A stretch of DNA of 9,713 nucleotides from DASQDT01 sp036380435 (GCA_036380435.1 DASVES010000362.1:1-9713), one strand, 5' to 3'; numbered from the stretch's first letter, positions 1-7,527 are shown. The notes: generated by a model from the sequence alone, not told the origin. Program-made: numbers and translations.

Positions 1-1859
1 TCGCTCGCGGCCTGAAGGCGGGCGCGTGTGGCCGCGGTCGGGAGTGTGATGCGGAACCTTGTGCCGCGCCCCGGCGAACTCTCGACCGAGATGTGACCGG
101 CGTGCTCCTGCACGATGCCGTAGGAGACGGCGAGACCCAACCCCGTCCCGCGGCCGACGCCCTTCGTCGTAAAGAACGGGTCGTAGATACGCGCGACGTT
201 CTCGGCGGCGATGCCGATGCCGTCGTCCTCGACCTCGACCGTCACCACGTCGCCCTCTTCGTCGGCGCGCGTGCGCAAAGTCACGGTGCCGCCGTCGGGG
301 ATGGCGTCGCGGGCGTTCAAGAGGAGGTTGGTGAAGACCTGCTGGAGCTGGCCCGGATTGCCGAACACGCGCGGCACGCGGGGGCCGTACTCGCGCCTCA
401 CCTCGACGTGGCTGTGGCGCAACTGTGTTTCGAGCAACTGGAGCGTGTCTTCGAGCACGCGGTTCAAGTCAACCTCGGCGAAGTCCGTAACGCCGCCCGT
501 GCGCGAGAAGTTGAGAAGGTTGTTGACGATCCCCGTAGCGCGGTCGGTCTGGCGGCGAATCTTTTGCAAGAGCGCGTGCTTCGGGTCGGTGTCGGCCACG
601 GTGCCGAGGAGCATCTGCGTGTAGGAGGAGACGCCCGTCAGCGGGGTGTTGATCTCGTGGGCGACGCCGGCGGCGAGCAGGCCGATGCTGGAGAGTTTTT
701 CGCGCTGCTGCAACTGTTCTTCGAGCCGGACGCGGCCCGTCACGTCTTCCAAGACGACGAGCGCGCCGGTGTGGTCGGGCGAGTCGGGGCGCTTGAGGGG
801 CGCAATCGAGATGTTGAGGATGAGCGAGCGGCCCTGCCGCGCGGCGGTGTGAAGCTTGTAGATGTGGCGCACTTCGCCCAAGCGCCAGCGCGAGACGCCG
901 AGCACCTGGCCGAGCGTCTCGGCGAAGTCTTCGGCGAAGAGGTCTTCGACGCGCGCGCCGAACGCGTCGTCGCGACGCACGCCGAGCAATTCTTCGAGAG
1001 AGGTGTTGCAGGCCGTCACCCGCCCCTCGGAATCCACGGCCACCAGACCCACATTGATCGACTCGACGATGGACTCGTTGAACTCCTTCAAAAGCACCAA
1101 CTCCTCGGCCCGCTCGTGCTGCTCCTGATAGAGCAGGCTGTTCTCGATGGCGACGGCGACGTAGCCCGAGACGGTGCGAAGGATTTCCAGGTCTTCCGAG
1201 GAGAGCAGGGCGCCTCCCACCGAGCGGCCCAGCCCGATGACGGCGACCATCCGGCCGCGCACGACGCACGGCACGTAGTAGTGCAGCGCGCGGCGGACGA
1301 ACCCGACGGCCTCGGGGGCGAGGTCGATGTCGTCAGCGCGCACGATGCCCTCCTGCGCCGAGCGCGTGCGGATCATCTCGCGGAAGTCCGGCGGCACGAT
1401 CAACCCGCTCGCCAGCCCCGCGGCTCGCGCCACGCGATAGCCCGACGGGGCGCGCGCGTCCTCGATGAAGATGGCGATGCGCTCAACTCCCAGAACTTGC
1501 TGGAGGCGGCTGACGAGCGCGTCTAAGAGCGGCTCCAGCGTGGTCGTCGCCGAGAGCGTGCGGCCGAAGTCGAGGAGGCCGTGGCGCAGGTCGTAGCGTT
1601 CGCCGTAGAAGAAGCGGTCGATGCGCTCTTGCAGGAAATTCTTGAGCGGCCCGGCCGTCATCACGATGAGGGCCATCGCGGCCGTGGCGACGATGAACTG
1701 GAGCGTGGCCACGCCCGGCCCGACGCCGCCGCCCTTGAGCGCCACCAGATCAAGGCCCGAAGCCTTGAGCACCACGAGATAGATGACCGTGCCGATGGCC
1801 AGCGCCACGGCGAGCGTCGTCAGCGCGCACGATGCCCTCCTGCGCCGAGCGCGTGCGGA
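1..1859 (-). CDS. Kinase half of the split histidine kinase (GAF, PAS, HisKA, HATPase), partial
   Basis: The frame is open from after TGA (1860-1862) to the window edge. It repeats the sensor/GAF boundary from the left repeat copy, then continues natively. The rest of the GAF domain follows (VVRGRMVAVIGLGRS), then a helical linker and a PAS-like domain (NESIVESINVGLVAVDSEG, about 1093-1037). The HisKA box has GVAHEINTPLTG with the phospho-acceptor His codon at 659-657. The HATPase has an N box NLLLNARDAIPDGG (Asn codon 317-315), a G1 box DDGIGI (about 229-212), an F box DPFFTTK, and a G2 box GRGTGLGLAVSYGI (about 162-121). All catalytic elements are present. Possible restart codons are GTG 1808 and ATG 1676, neither with a visible Shine-Dalgarno, so independent translation is doubtful. 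The true C-terminus lies beyond the window. Confidence 0.72.
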
Positions 1860-2314
1860 TCATCTCGCGGAAGTCCGGCGGCACGATGAGCCCGCTCGCC
1901 AGCCCCGCGGCGCGCGCCACGCGATAGCCCGACGGGGCGCGCGCGTCCTCGATGAAGATGGCGATGCGCTCAACTCCCAGAACTTGCTGGAGGCGGCTGA
2001 CGAGCGCGTCTAAGAGCGGTTCCAGCGTGGTCGTCGCCGAGAGCGTGCGGCCGAAGTCGAGGAGGCCGTGGCGCAGGTCGTAGCGTTCGCCGTAGAAGAA
2101 GCGGTCGATGCGCTCCTGTAGGAAATTCTTGAGCGGCCCGGCCGTCATCACGATGAGGGCCATCGCGGCGGTGGCGACAATGAACTGGAGCGTGGCCACG
2201 CCCGGCCCGACGCCGCCGCCCTTGAGCGCCACCAGATCAAGGCCCGATGCCTTGAGCACCACGAGATAGATGACCGTGCCGATGGCCAGCGCCACGGCGA
2301 GCGTCGTCAGCGCG
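1329..2314. repeat. 487-bp direct tandem duplication with 12-bp junction homology
   Basis: Copy A is 1329-1815 and copy B is 1816-2302, with an offset of exactly 487 throughout and no indels seen. The 12-mer GTCGTCAGCGCG occurs at 1329, at the junction (1816-1827) and at the right end (2303-2314). This is the pattern expected from duplication between two short direct repeats. By hand alignment I count nine mismatches, about 98.2% identity. They fall at 1401 and 1403 (TTG/CTC Leu codon), in an Arg codon near 1425, a Glu codon near 1533, adjacent Gln and Leu codons near 1629-1632, Thr and Ile codons near 1683-1692, and an Ala codon near 1761. Every one is synonymous in the kinase frame. A length of 487 is 1 modulo 3, so the duplication breaks the gene. 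Confidence 0.95.
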
Positions 2315-3510
2315 TAGACGGCCGTGCGGCGCACGACCATGTCCACGTCCATCAGGCGATAGCGCACGACCGAGTTGCCGAAGGCGAGCGGGATGAGCAC
2401 CAGCGGCAGGATGGCCGCGTCGGTGAGCCGCCGCGCCGCCGACTCGCTCAGCACGCTGGAGAGGCCCACGCCCGAGAGGTAATCGACGGCGTAGACGAGC
2501 GTGAAGGGCGTGACGGCGACGGCCGAACCCCACACGACCCACTTCAACTGCTGGCGCACCACGGCCGACTCGCTACGCAGGAAGCGGTAGACGAGGACGC
2601 CCGACCCGGCGGCGAGCGCCACCATCAGGCAGACGAACTCGGCCTGAGAGAGCCACCCGGCGAAGCCGTCGGGCAACCCCGTGTAGGCGGCGAGCAGCGC
2701 GTTGTAGATGGAGGCGGGCAGCACCGCGCGCAGGTAGACCGTGAAGTCGAAGAAGGCCGTGAGCGCGATGAGCACGAGGGCCGGCACATAGAGCAACGCG
2801 GCCAGCCAGCGCCGCTTGTCCGAGAGGCGGTGGCGCACGGGATAGATGGCGCAGAAGTGTAGGAAGAGCGGGGCGAACAGTTGCAACGCGGTGTGGTCTA
2901 AAAAATCCACCGCGAGGTCAACGTCCTTGAAGTTGCCGAAGGGCTTGTAGAAGTGGAAGACGAAGGCGGCGAGGCAGAGCGCCGTGAAGTGCAGGACGAA
3001 GGGCGCGCGCTCGCCCTGCTTGAAGAAGACGAAGAGGCCGACGAGCAGGTAGACGATGCCGACGGCGTTGACGTAGAGGTCGCGCGTCGTCCAGGTCGCG
3101 AGCGGCGTCAGGTTTTCGAGATAGACGTAGTAGAAGCGCGTGTCTTCCGGGTAGGACGGCCGCTCGATGAGGTAGCGCAGTTGGCCGGTCGTGCTCGACT
3201 CGTCGATGAAGATTTGCACGTCGGAGACGCGCTCGACCGCCTCGCCGCCCTCTCGCCCGTCGCTGGTGCTGATGGCGATGAGCCGGTCGTCGGGCGCGAT
3301 GCCGAAGACGCCTTTGCGGCCCGCGGCTGAGTCGGGGGCGACTGAGGCGGCGACGATCCGGCCGTCTCGGGTCTGCACCCACTCGACACCGTCGGTGAGC
3401 GGCGGGGTGTGCGTCAGGCGCTGGGCGAAGTTGAGGGTGCCGGCCGCGACGAGCACCGCCGCCGCGATCAGGAGCACCCAAGCCTTCGTTGTCAGCACCG
3501 AGCTTTTCAT
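1750..3510 (-). CDS. Sensor half of the split histidine kinase (TM, PDZ-like, multi-TM, GAF start)
   Basis: The reading frame starts at ATG 3510. Residues 10-27 are a hydrophobic anchor, and about 35-125 resemble a PDZ domain (GRIVAASVAPDSAAGRKG, then GIAPDDRLIAI). About residues 140-450 hold several strongly hydrophobic segments, ending with the block RLMDVDMVVRRTAVYALTT. That block is typical of bacterial kinases with a multi-TM sensor region. A short cytoplasmic stretch (ERIDRFFYGERYDLRHGL) then leads into a GAF-like domain (LLDALVSRLQQVLGVERIAI). Residues to about 565 are native. The last 21 (ARRGAGHRH...) are an out-of-frame tail created by the duplication junction at 1816-1827. The Shine-Dalgarno is weak (GAGACGAAAG before the ATG). 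If translated as it stands, this product is a membrane sensor with no kinase domain. Signal and partner are unknown. Confidence 0.7.
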   Translation of the reverse strand: MKSSVLTTKAWVLLIAAAVLVAAGTLNFAQRLTHTPPLTDGVEWVQTRDGRIVAASVAPDSAAGRKGVFGIAPDDRLIAISTSDGREGGEAVERVSDVQIFIDESSTTGQLRYLIERPSYPEDTRFYYVYLENLTPLATWTTRDLYVNAVGIVYLLVGLFVFFKQGERAPFVLHFTALCLAAFVFHFYKPFGNFKDVDLAVDFLDHTALQLFAPLFLHFCAIYPVRHRLSDKRRWLAALLYVPALVLIALTAFFDFTVYLRAVLPASIYNALLAAYTGLPDGFAGWLSQAEFVCLMVALAAGSGVLVYRFLRSESAVVRQQLKWVVWGSAVAVTPFTLVYAVDYLSGVGLSSVLSESAARRLTDAAILPLVLIPLAFGNSVVRYRLMDVDMVVRRTAVYALTTLAVALAIGTVIYLVVLKASGLDLVALKGGGVGPGVATLQFIVATAAMALIVMTAGPLKNFLQERIDRFFYGERYDLRHGLLDFGRTLSATTTLEPLLDALVSRLQQVLGVERIAIFIEDARAPSGYRVARAAGLASGLIVPPDFREMIRTRSAQEGIVRADDARRGAGHRHGHLSRGAQGFGP

Positions 3511-3763
3511 CTTTCGTCTCGACGCGCCCGCAGCACTGTCGATTCAACTCCCTAAAGCCCTACTTAAACTAAAGTTATGAAGCAAGGCCCATTCCAATCG
3601 GACGGGGCCGTGCGGAATGCTCCGGGTCGCACGACCGGCAGGGATGCGCCCGCCCGACGGAAGCGCATTTTTACGGCGTGATTAGCCCGCCCGGGCGCGC
3701 TGGAAAGTCTTCCTGATGCCCGGCCGGTCGCCCGACTTTTCAATTCAGTTTTTCGTATTTCCT

Positions 3764-3777
3764 TCCGAAATTTCGGA
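3764..3777. promoter_or_regulatory. 14-bp perfect palindrome TCCGAAATTTCGGA
   Basis: A perfect 14-bp inverted repeat without a spacer, in an A/T-rich pocket of a GC-rich spacer. It lies about 20 bp beyond the barrel-gene terminator and about 250 bp upstream of the kinase start. The symmetry fits an operator for a dimeric DNA-binding protein. With no loop it is a poor RNA hairpin. No specific regulator is recognised, and chance occurrence is possible. Confidence 0.3.
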
Positions 3778-3796
3778 GAAATAGCGCATTCTAGGC

Positions 3797-3827
3797 AAAA
3801 GCCCCGCGTCTTGCGCAAGGCGCGGGG
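3797..3827 (-). terminator. Rho-independent terminator of the barrel gene
   Basis: CCCCGCG (3802-3808) pairs with CGCGGGG (3821-3827). The stem extends inward by a G-T pair and CTT/AAG, giving about 11 pairs around a 4-nt GCGC loop. On the minus strand the stem is followed directly by a short T-run (complement of AAAA at 3797-3800). It sits about 75 bp past the stop at 3903, so it should end transcription of the barrel gene before the kinase. No T-run follows on the plus strand. Confidence 0.7.
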
Positions 3828-3902
3828 TGGGTGGGCCATCGTTCGTTTAACTGTCTCATCAGACTCCCGAAGCCTCACGAGACCGAGGGCGCGTGAGAGT
3901 TC

Positions 3903-5684
3903 TTAAAACCTGACGGAGATGCCGCCGCGCACCATGCGCCGCATCGCGTTCACGGAGAGCATCCCCTCGCCGTCCTCGACGCTGGAGAGCAAGTCGAGCA
4001 GGTTGCGTGCGTCGAGCGTAGCCTCGGCGCGGACGGGCAAGCCGAAGTTGGGCAAGTCCTGCGTGACGAGGATGCTCAGGGAAGGGTCGTAGACGGCGAG
4101 CCGGCCGGCGAACGGGTCGATGGCGAAAACGGCGGCGCGGGGCGAGAAACGAAGCACGGTGCGGACGCGCGTGCCGTCGCGGACATCGGCGTCGAGCTGC
4201 GCGGCGGCGGTCTGGAAGATGGCGTCCTGGAAAAGTTGTTCGGGGCTGGTCAGCGCCTCTTCCGACAATGCCTGACCGCGCCCGACGGCGTAGGCGGCCG
4301 TGGCCTTGAGGCGCTGGCCGACGCGGCGCGTGTAGACCACTCTCAGGCCGCGCGCGCCGCCCTGCTGATTGGCAACGTCGGCGAGGGCCGCATCGTCGCC
4401 GCCGCCCGCGGCGAAGGCGCCGAGCGGCATGCCGAGGAGGCCGACGCCGCGCCCGTCAACGGTGTCGAAGAAGGCGGTGGCCTCGACGGTCGAGTTCTCA
4501 TCAATCACGCGCTCGATGCTGAACTCCAGACGGCGGCTGCGCTCGGCGACGGCGCGGCCGTCGAGAATGGCGACGGCCTGACCGGCGAGTTCCTTGAACA
4601 GCACGTCGGAGTCCTCGCCGAGCGTCAACTGCTCGACGCGCATGCCGGCGTCGGAGCCGGGAGCGTAGGCGGCGCGCAGGCGCGTGCGCGCGTCGGCGTC
4701 GAACTGGAAGCCGAGGCGCGGGCTGAAGCTGCCCTCGCCGCCCGCGCCGAGAAAGCGCGAGTAGTCGAGACCGAGGACGACGACCACACCCTCACGCACA
4801 ACCCACTCGTCCGTGGCGCGCACGGAGAGCTGTTCGAGCATGTCGTCGCCGAGCAGGAGCGCGCCCTTGCGGCCCAGAGGCAGACGCGCGCCGCCCACCG
4901 TCGCGCTCAGGCGGTGATGAGCGCCGGCACGCACGCGCGCCGTCGCCTCGAAGCGGTCGAACGCGCCGGCCTGTCCGACGAAGACGAGATCGACGTTGGG
5001 GCTGACGGGCGTGAGCGCGGCGAAGTTGATGCTCGCGAAGCCGCCGTGGTCGTCGCCGGGCGAGGCCGCGTAGAAAGTCTGGACGACGCCGTGCGGCCGG
5101 CTCGCCCAGAAGCGCCGCGTGTCGATGTCGGCCGTCTCTTCGGCCATCGTCTCGCCTGTCGCCGTGGCCGTGTCGGTCGTGCCCTCGGCCGTCTCGCCCG
5201 TGGCCGCGCCCGCCGACTCGTTCGCGTTGAAGATGTGGCGGCGGCGGAACGAGGCGCGGATTTTATACTTCGGGTCGTCGCGGTCGGCGCGGCGCTCGGG
5301 CGTGGTGAGTCCCTGACCCGTGGGTTCGAGGTTGAAGCGGTAGACGAGTTCCGCGGAAGCCTTAACGGTGACTGCGGGGAAGGTCGTCGGGCTGAATCCA
5401 GAGGCTACGGCGCGCAGGACGTATGTGCCGGGCGCGACCGTCGCCTTGTAGGTGCCGTCGGCGGCGCTACGCACCTCCTTGACGATTCCTTCGGCGCCCT
5501 CGCGCAGCAGCGAGATGACGGCGCCGGCGAGCGGATTGCCCTGACTGTCTTTGACCGAGCCGGTGACGGTGCCGACGGGGCGGCGACCACCGCCACCGGC
5601 CGCGAAGGCTGAAGGCGCGTTCTCGCCGCACGCGACGAAGATCGCGAGCAGCACCAGCCCCGTCCGCATGTAGGATTTTCTCAT
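3903..5684 (-). CDS. Outer-membrane beta-barrel protein with N-terminal carboxypeptidase-regulatory-like domain
   Basis: The protein has 593 residues from ATG 5684. Residues 1-28 look like a signal peptide (MRKSYMRTG, hydrophobic core LVLLAIFVAC, cleavage after AFA). Residues about 38-120 match the carboxypeptidase-regulatory-like fold (GTVTGSVKDSQGNPLAGAVI, ADGTYKATVAPGTYVLRAVASGF). A Thr/Ala/Glu-rich linker follows at about 155-189. The remaining ~400 residues show alternating beta-strand patterning and end in GISVRF, a C-terminal Phe typical of BAM-inserted barrels. The overall plan recalls Oar/TonB-receptor-like proteins, but I see no plug domain or TonB box and it is shorter than most. 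Likely role: outer-membrane transport, binding or adhesion; substrate unknown. Start choice: GGGAGG lies 10 nt before ATG 5684 and the signal peptide begins there. An in-frame ATG at 5750 also has a good Shine-Dalgarno (AGAAGG), so the N-terminus is uncertain. Confidence 0.75.
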   Translation of the reverse strand: MRKSYMRTGLVLLAIFVACGENAPSAFAAGGGGRRPVGTVTGSVKDSQGNPLAGAVISLLREGAEGIVKEVRSAADGTYKATVAPGTYVLRAVASGFSPTTFPAVTVKASAELVYRFNLEPTGQGLTTPERRADRDDPKYKIRASFRRRHIFNANESAGAATGETAEGTTDTATATGETMAEETADIDTRRFWASRPHGVVQTFYAASPGDDHGGFASINFAALTPVSPNVDLVFVGQAGAFDRFEATARVRAGAHHRLSATVGGARLPLGRKGALLLGDDMLEQLSVRATDEWVVREGVVVVLGLDYSRFLGAGGEGSFSPRLGFQFDADARTRLRAAYAPGSDAGMRVEQLTLGEDSDVLFKELAGQAVAILDGRAVAERSRRLEFSIERVIDENSTVEATAFFDTVDGRGVGLLGMPLGAFAAGGGDDAALADVANQQGGARGLRVVYTRRVGQRLKATAAYAVGRGQALSEEALTSPEQLFQDAIFQTAAAQLDADVRDGTRVRTVLRFSPRAAVFAIDPFAGRLAVYDPSLSILVTQDLPNFGLPVRAEATLDARNLLDLLSSVEDGEGMLSVNAMRRMVRGGISVRF

Positions 5685-5801
5685 CGGTGCCAAACCTCCC
5701 GGCGCGCCCCGGCGCGCAAGCGCAGGAGACGCCCTCTCCACGTCACACATCTTTTCCTTCTGTTCTTTTCAGACGGCGTCCATGAACGAGGGGTTACGCG
5801 C

Positions 5802-5817
5802 CTTTACGGCTTTACGG
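5802..5817. repeat. Tandem 8-bp repeat CTTTACGG x2
   Basis: Two exact, abutting copies lie about 50 bp upstream of the farther possible start (5750) of the minus-strand barrel gene, in its likely promoter region. It could be a regulator half-site pair spaced less than one helical turn apart, or chance. Confidence 0.3.
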
Positions 5818-5988
5818 CTGCGACGCCAAGAACGAGGGACACGGGAGACCGGGTGTCCGACCCGCTTGAACGCAAGTTAGGCGCATTTTCCGCCAACATT
5901 CGCAGGCTGTCAAGCGGGCCGGGCGCTCCAAACCGTCCGCCCGCCGGTCTTTCGTGTCCGCTATGATGCGCCCCGAGCGGGGCCGGGT

Positions 5989-6017
5989 TTGCCCGCGCCC
6001 GGCCGGCGTGTTACGAT
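5989..6017 (+). promoter_or_regulatory. Candidate sigma70-type promoter for the M16 peptidase gene
   Basis: TTGCCC (5989-5994, 4/6 to TTGACA), a 17-bp spacer, then TACGAT (6012-6017, 4/6 to TATAAT). This would start transcription near 6024 and leave a leader of about 55 nt before ATG 6079. The match is moderate, and its -35 overlaps a GC-rich hairpin. Confidence 0.33.
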
Positions 6018-6078
6018 TAGCTTTGTTAAGAAAACCTTTGATTTCCGCCATTTTTCACCCAATTTTCAACAGAAGCAA

Positions 6079-7383
6079 ATGACCGAAGCAATACGCACCA
6101 CCCGACTCCCCAACGGCCTGACCGTGCTTAGCGAGCACATGCCGTCCCTGCGCTCGGCCACCGTCGGCATCTGGGTCAGGCGCGGCTCGCGCCACGAGTC
6201 GGCCCCCTTGAACGGCATCTGCCACTTCATCGAGCACGCCGTCTTCAAGGGCACGCGCCGCCGCACGGCCTTAGACATCGCCGTCGAATCCGACCGCCTC
6301 GGCGGAAACCTCGACGCCTACACCACGCACGAGTTGACCGGCTTCGCCATGAAGGTCGTCGATTCGGCCCTGCCGCAGGGCTTCGACCTCATCGCCGACA
6401 TGCTCTCGGCCCCGCGCTTCGACGAGGAAGACCTCCGACGCGAGCAGAAGGTCATCATCGAAGAGATGAAGATGGTCGAGGACACGCCCGACGAGCTGCT
6501 CATGGAGTTGTTCTCCGCGCGCTACTTCCCCGAGCACTCCCTCGGCCGCCCCATCGAAGGCACGGCCGAGACCGTCTCCACCTTCGACAGCCAACGCACC
6601 ACACGTTTCCACGAGCGCGCCTACGCTCCGCGCAACCTCGTCGTCGCGGCGGCCGGCAACGTCGAGCACGACGCACTTCTTGAGTTGGCCGCGCGTCTCT
6701 TCGGCGACGCCGCCGCCGACACGGTTGACGACAAAGACGCGCCGGAGGACGCGCCACGCGCGGAGGGCGACCTCTCGGCGCCGGCGCCGGCCGCGCCCAT
6801 CTTCGTCGAGCGCAAGAAGGAGCTTGAGCAGGCGCACATGATTCTGGCGACGCCCTGGCCCTCCTCGCGCGACGAAGACCGCTACGCCGGCACCCTGCTC
6901 GCCTCGATCATCGGCGGCGGCACCTCCTCGCGTCTCTGGCAGTCGGTGCGCGAGGAGCGGGGCCTCGCCTACTCGGTCGGCGCGGCGGCGAGCCACTTCA
7001 CCGACGCCGGCATCTTTCAAATCTACGCCGGCACCTCGCCCGAACACCTCGACGAAGTGCTCGACCTCTCGCTCGCCGAGCTGCGCCGCATCTTGCGCGA
7101 GCCGGTCTCGGAAGACGAGCTGCGGCTCGTCAAGGATCAGGCCGTCTCATCGATTCTCCTCGGGCTGGAATCGACGAGCGCCCGCGCCGGCACTCTCGCC
7201 CGTCAGGAGATCGTTCACGGCCAGCGCATCTCGCCCGACGAGATCATCCGCCGGCTCGAAGCCGTCACGCCCGAAGACCTCCTCCGCCTCGCCCGTACTT
7301 ACTTCCGCGCCGACTCCCTCGCCCTCGGCGCCCTCGGCGACCTCAACGGCTTCAAGGTTGACCGGGCGCGACTGGAAATGTGA
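6079..7383 (+). CDS. M16 family zinc metallopeptidase (processing-peptidase-like)
   Basis: The protein has 434 residues, the usual size of single-unit bacterial M16B peptidases. The inverted zinc motif HFIEH (His49, Glu52, His53) and the distal ligand Glu128/129 in VIIEEMKMVED are present at the expected spacing, so it should be catalytically active. The second half carries REERGLAYSV, the conserved Arg/Tyr substrate-contact region, and a typical C-terminal M16 fold. A charged, Ala/Pro-rich linker lies around residues 210-245. These enzymes usually work as clamshell dimers that degrade or process peptides; no N-terminal signal is visible, so a cytoplasmic location is likely. Start: ATG 6079 begins the typical sequence TTRLPNGLTVLSEH. 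The frame is open upstream to a TTG at 5989, but those residues are unlike the family. The Shine-Dalgarno is weak (AGAAG). No partner M16 gene is adjacent. Confidence 0.9.
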   Translation: MTEAIRTTRLPNGLTVLSEHMPSLRSATVGIWVRRGSRHESAPLNGICHFIEHAVFKGTRRRTALDIAVESDRLGGNLDAYTTHELTGFAMKVVDSALPQGFDLIADMLSAPRFDEEDLRREQKVIIEEMKMVEDTPDELLMELFSARYFPEHSLGRPIEGTAETVSTFDSQRTTRFHERAYAPRNLVVAAAGNVEHDALLELAARLFGDAAADTVDDKDAPEDAPRAEGDLSAPAPAAPIFVERKKELEQAHMILATPWPSSRDEDRYAGTLLASIIGGGTSSRLWQSVREERGLAYSVGAAASHFTDAGIFQIYAGTSPEHLDEVLDLSLAELRRILREPVSEDELRLVKDQAVSSILLGLESTSARAGTLARQEIVHGQRISPDEIIRRLEAVTPEDLLRLARTYFRADSLALGALGDLNGFKVDRARLEM

Positions 7384-7389
7384 AAAGCT

Positions 7390-7498
7390 GTGAATCGTAA
7401 ATCGATTTGCTGACCGCCGTCTGACTCGTGGATTGCCGCTCAAGCCGGATACCTCTCAACGACAATTCACAATTTACGGTTCAAGATTTATGATTCAA
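7390..7498. repeat. Degenerate heptamer repeats upstream of the DUF2188/PIN module
   Basis: Two 7-bp units run on the plus strand (GTGAATC GTAAATC, 7390-7403). Five abutting units run in the opposite sense (AATTCAC, AATTTAC, GGTTCAA, GATTTAT, GATTCAA, 7464-7498), whose complements are of the form GTGAATT / GTAAATT / TTGAATC. The two sets form an imperfect inverted arrangement across a 60-bp unrelated core. The same heptamer theme recurs at 8390-8403 and, in a variant form, at 9628-9690. Confidence 0.6.
7466..7494 (+). promoter_or_regulatory. Candidate sigma70-type promoter of the DUF2188/PIN module
   Basis: TTCACA (7466-7471, 5/6 to TTGACA), a 17-bp spacer, then TATGAT (7489-7494, 5/6 to TATAAT). 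This is the best promoter-like match I found in the window. It predicts a start near 7500 and a leader of about 40 nt to ATG 7541. Both boxes lie within the heptamer repeat units. Confidence 0.5.
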
Positions 7499-7527
7499 CA
7501 GAGGGCAAATACGAGCAACGTCTTCAC

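Larger units (their letters stand above)
1..3510 (-). pseudogene. Sensor histidine kinase gene split by a 487-bp tandem duplication (partial at left edge)
   Basis: With one copy of the 487-bp repeat removed in silico, this strand reads as one continuous protein of at least about 1007 residues that leaves the window at position 1 without a stop. Order of parts: N-terminal TM, PDZ-like domain, multi-TM sensor block, GAF-like domain, PAS-like domain, HisKA, HATPase. As written, the duplication shifts the frame by one base. The sensor half therefore ends at 1750, and the kinase half sits in another frame closed upstream by TGA at 1860-1862. By family knowledge this is a membrane two-component kinase that autophosphorylates on His and passes the phosphate to a response regulator, not visible here. 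All conserved kinase boxes are intact, which argues against long-standing decay. The break is either a recent mutation or an assembly join of two alleles. Confidence 0.8.
3511..3902. other. Intergenic spacer between barrel gene and kinase gene
   Basis: This spacer of about 390 bp separates two genes on the minus strand. It holds the intrinsic terminator of the upstream barrel gene (3797-3827), a 14-bp palindrome (3764-3777), and a short palindrome CGCCCGGGCG (3688-3697). An A/T-richer stretch around 3555-3585 may contain the kinase promoter, but I could not pick a convincing -35/-10 pair. The 104-codon frame across 3564-3878 runs through the terminator hairpin, resembles nothing I know, and is not called as a gene. 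Confidence 0.6.
5751..6078. other. Divergent intergenic region between barrel gene and M16 peptidase gene
   Basis: This region of about 330 bp should hold the promoters for both flanking genes. Visible elements are a tandem 8-mer CTTTACGG (5802-5809 and 5810-5817), a hairpin GGACAC/GTGTCC (5837-5842 with 5853-5858), and competing GC-rich hairpins at 5970-6003 (GCCCC/GGGGC; GCCGGG/CCCGGC). An A/T-rich leader covers about 6008-6078. The frame at 5812-6051 (minus) crosses these and lacks protein-like character, so it is not called. Confidence 0.5.

Noticed and set aside
93..1526. Long plus-strand frame of 477 codons opposite the kinase
   Set aside because: It is antisense to an intact HisKA/HATPase coding frame. 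Its low-complexity Ala/Arg/Val/Glu/Asp composition is typical of shadow frames in GC-rich DNA.
1750..2542. Duplicated short frames ending in AQGFGP or AQGIGP
   Set aside because: These are out-of-frame translations of the two repeat copies, not separate proteins.
3564..3878. Minus-strand 104-codon frame in the spacer
   Set aside because: It runs through the intrinsic terminator, has no convincing ribosome site and no recognisable protein features.
4236..5612. Plus-strand frame of 458 codons opposite the barrel gene
   Set aside because: Composition is Arg/Ala/Glu-biased without domains. The minus strand shows a signal peptide, a known domain and a C-terminal Phe.
5812..6051. Minus-strand 79-codon frame in the divergent spacer
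   Set aside because: It overlaps hairpins and the candidate promoter, and its composition is not protein-like.
6271..7047. Minus-strand frame opposite the M16 gene
   Set aside because: It is a shadow of a clear peptidase with zinc motifs.
7390..7498. Intrinsic terminator after the M16 gene
   Set aside because: The inverted heptamers are too far apart and A/T-rich, and no stable GC stem followed by a T-run is present.
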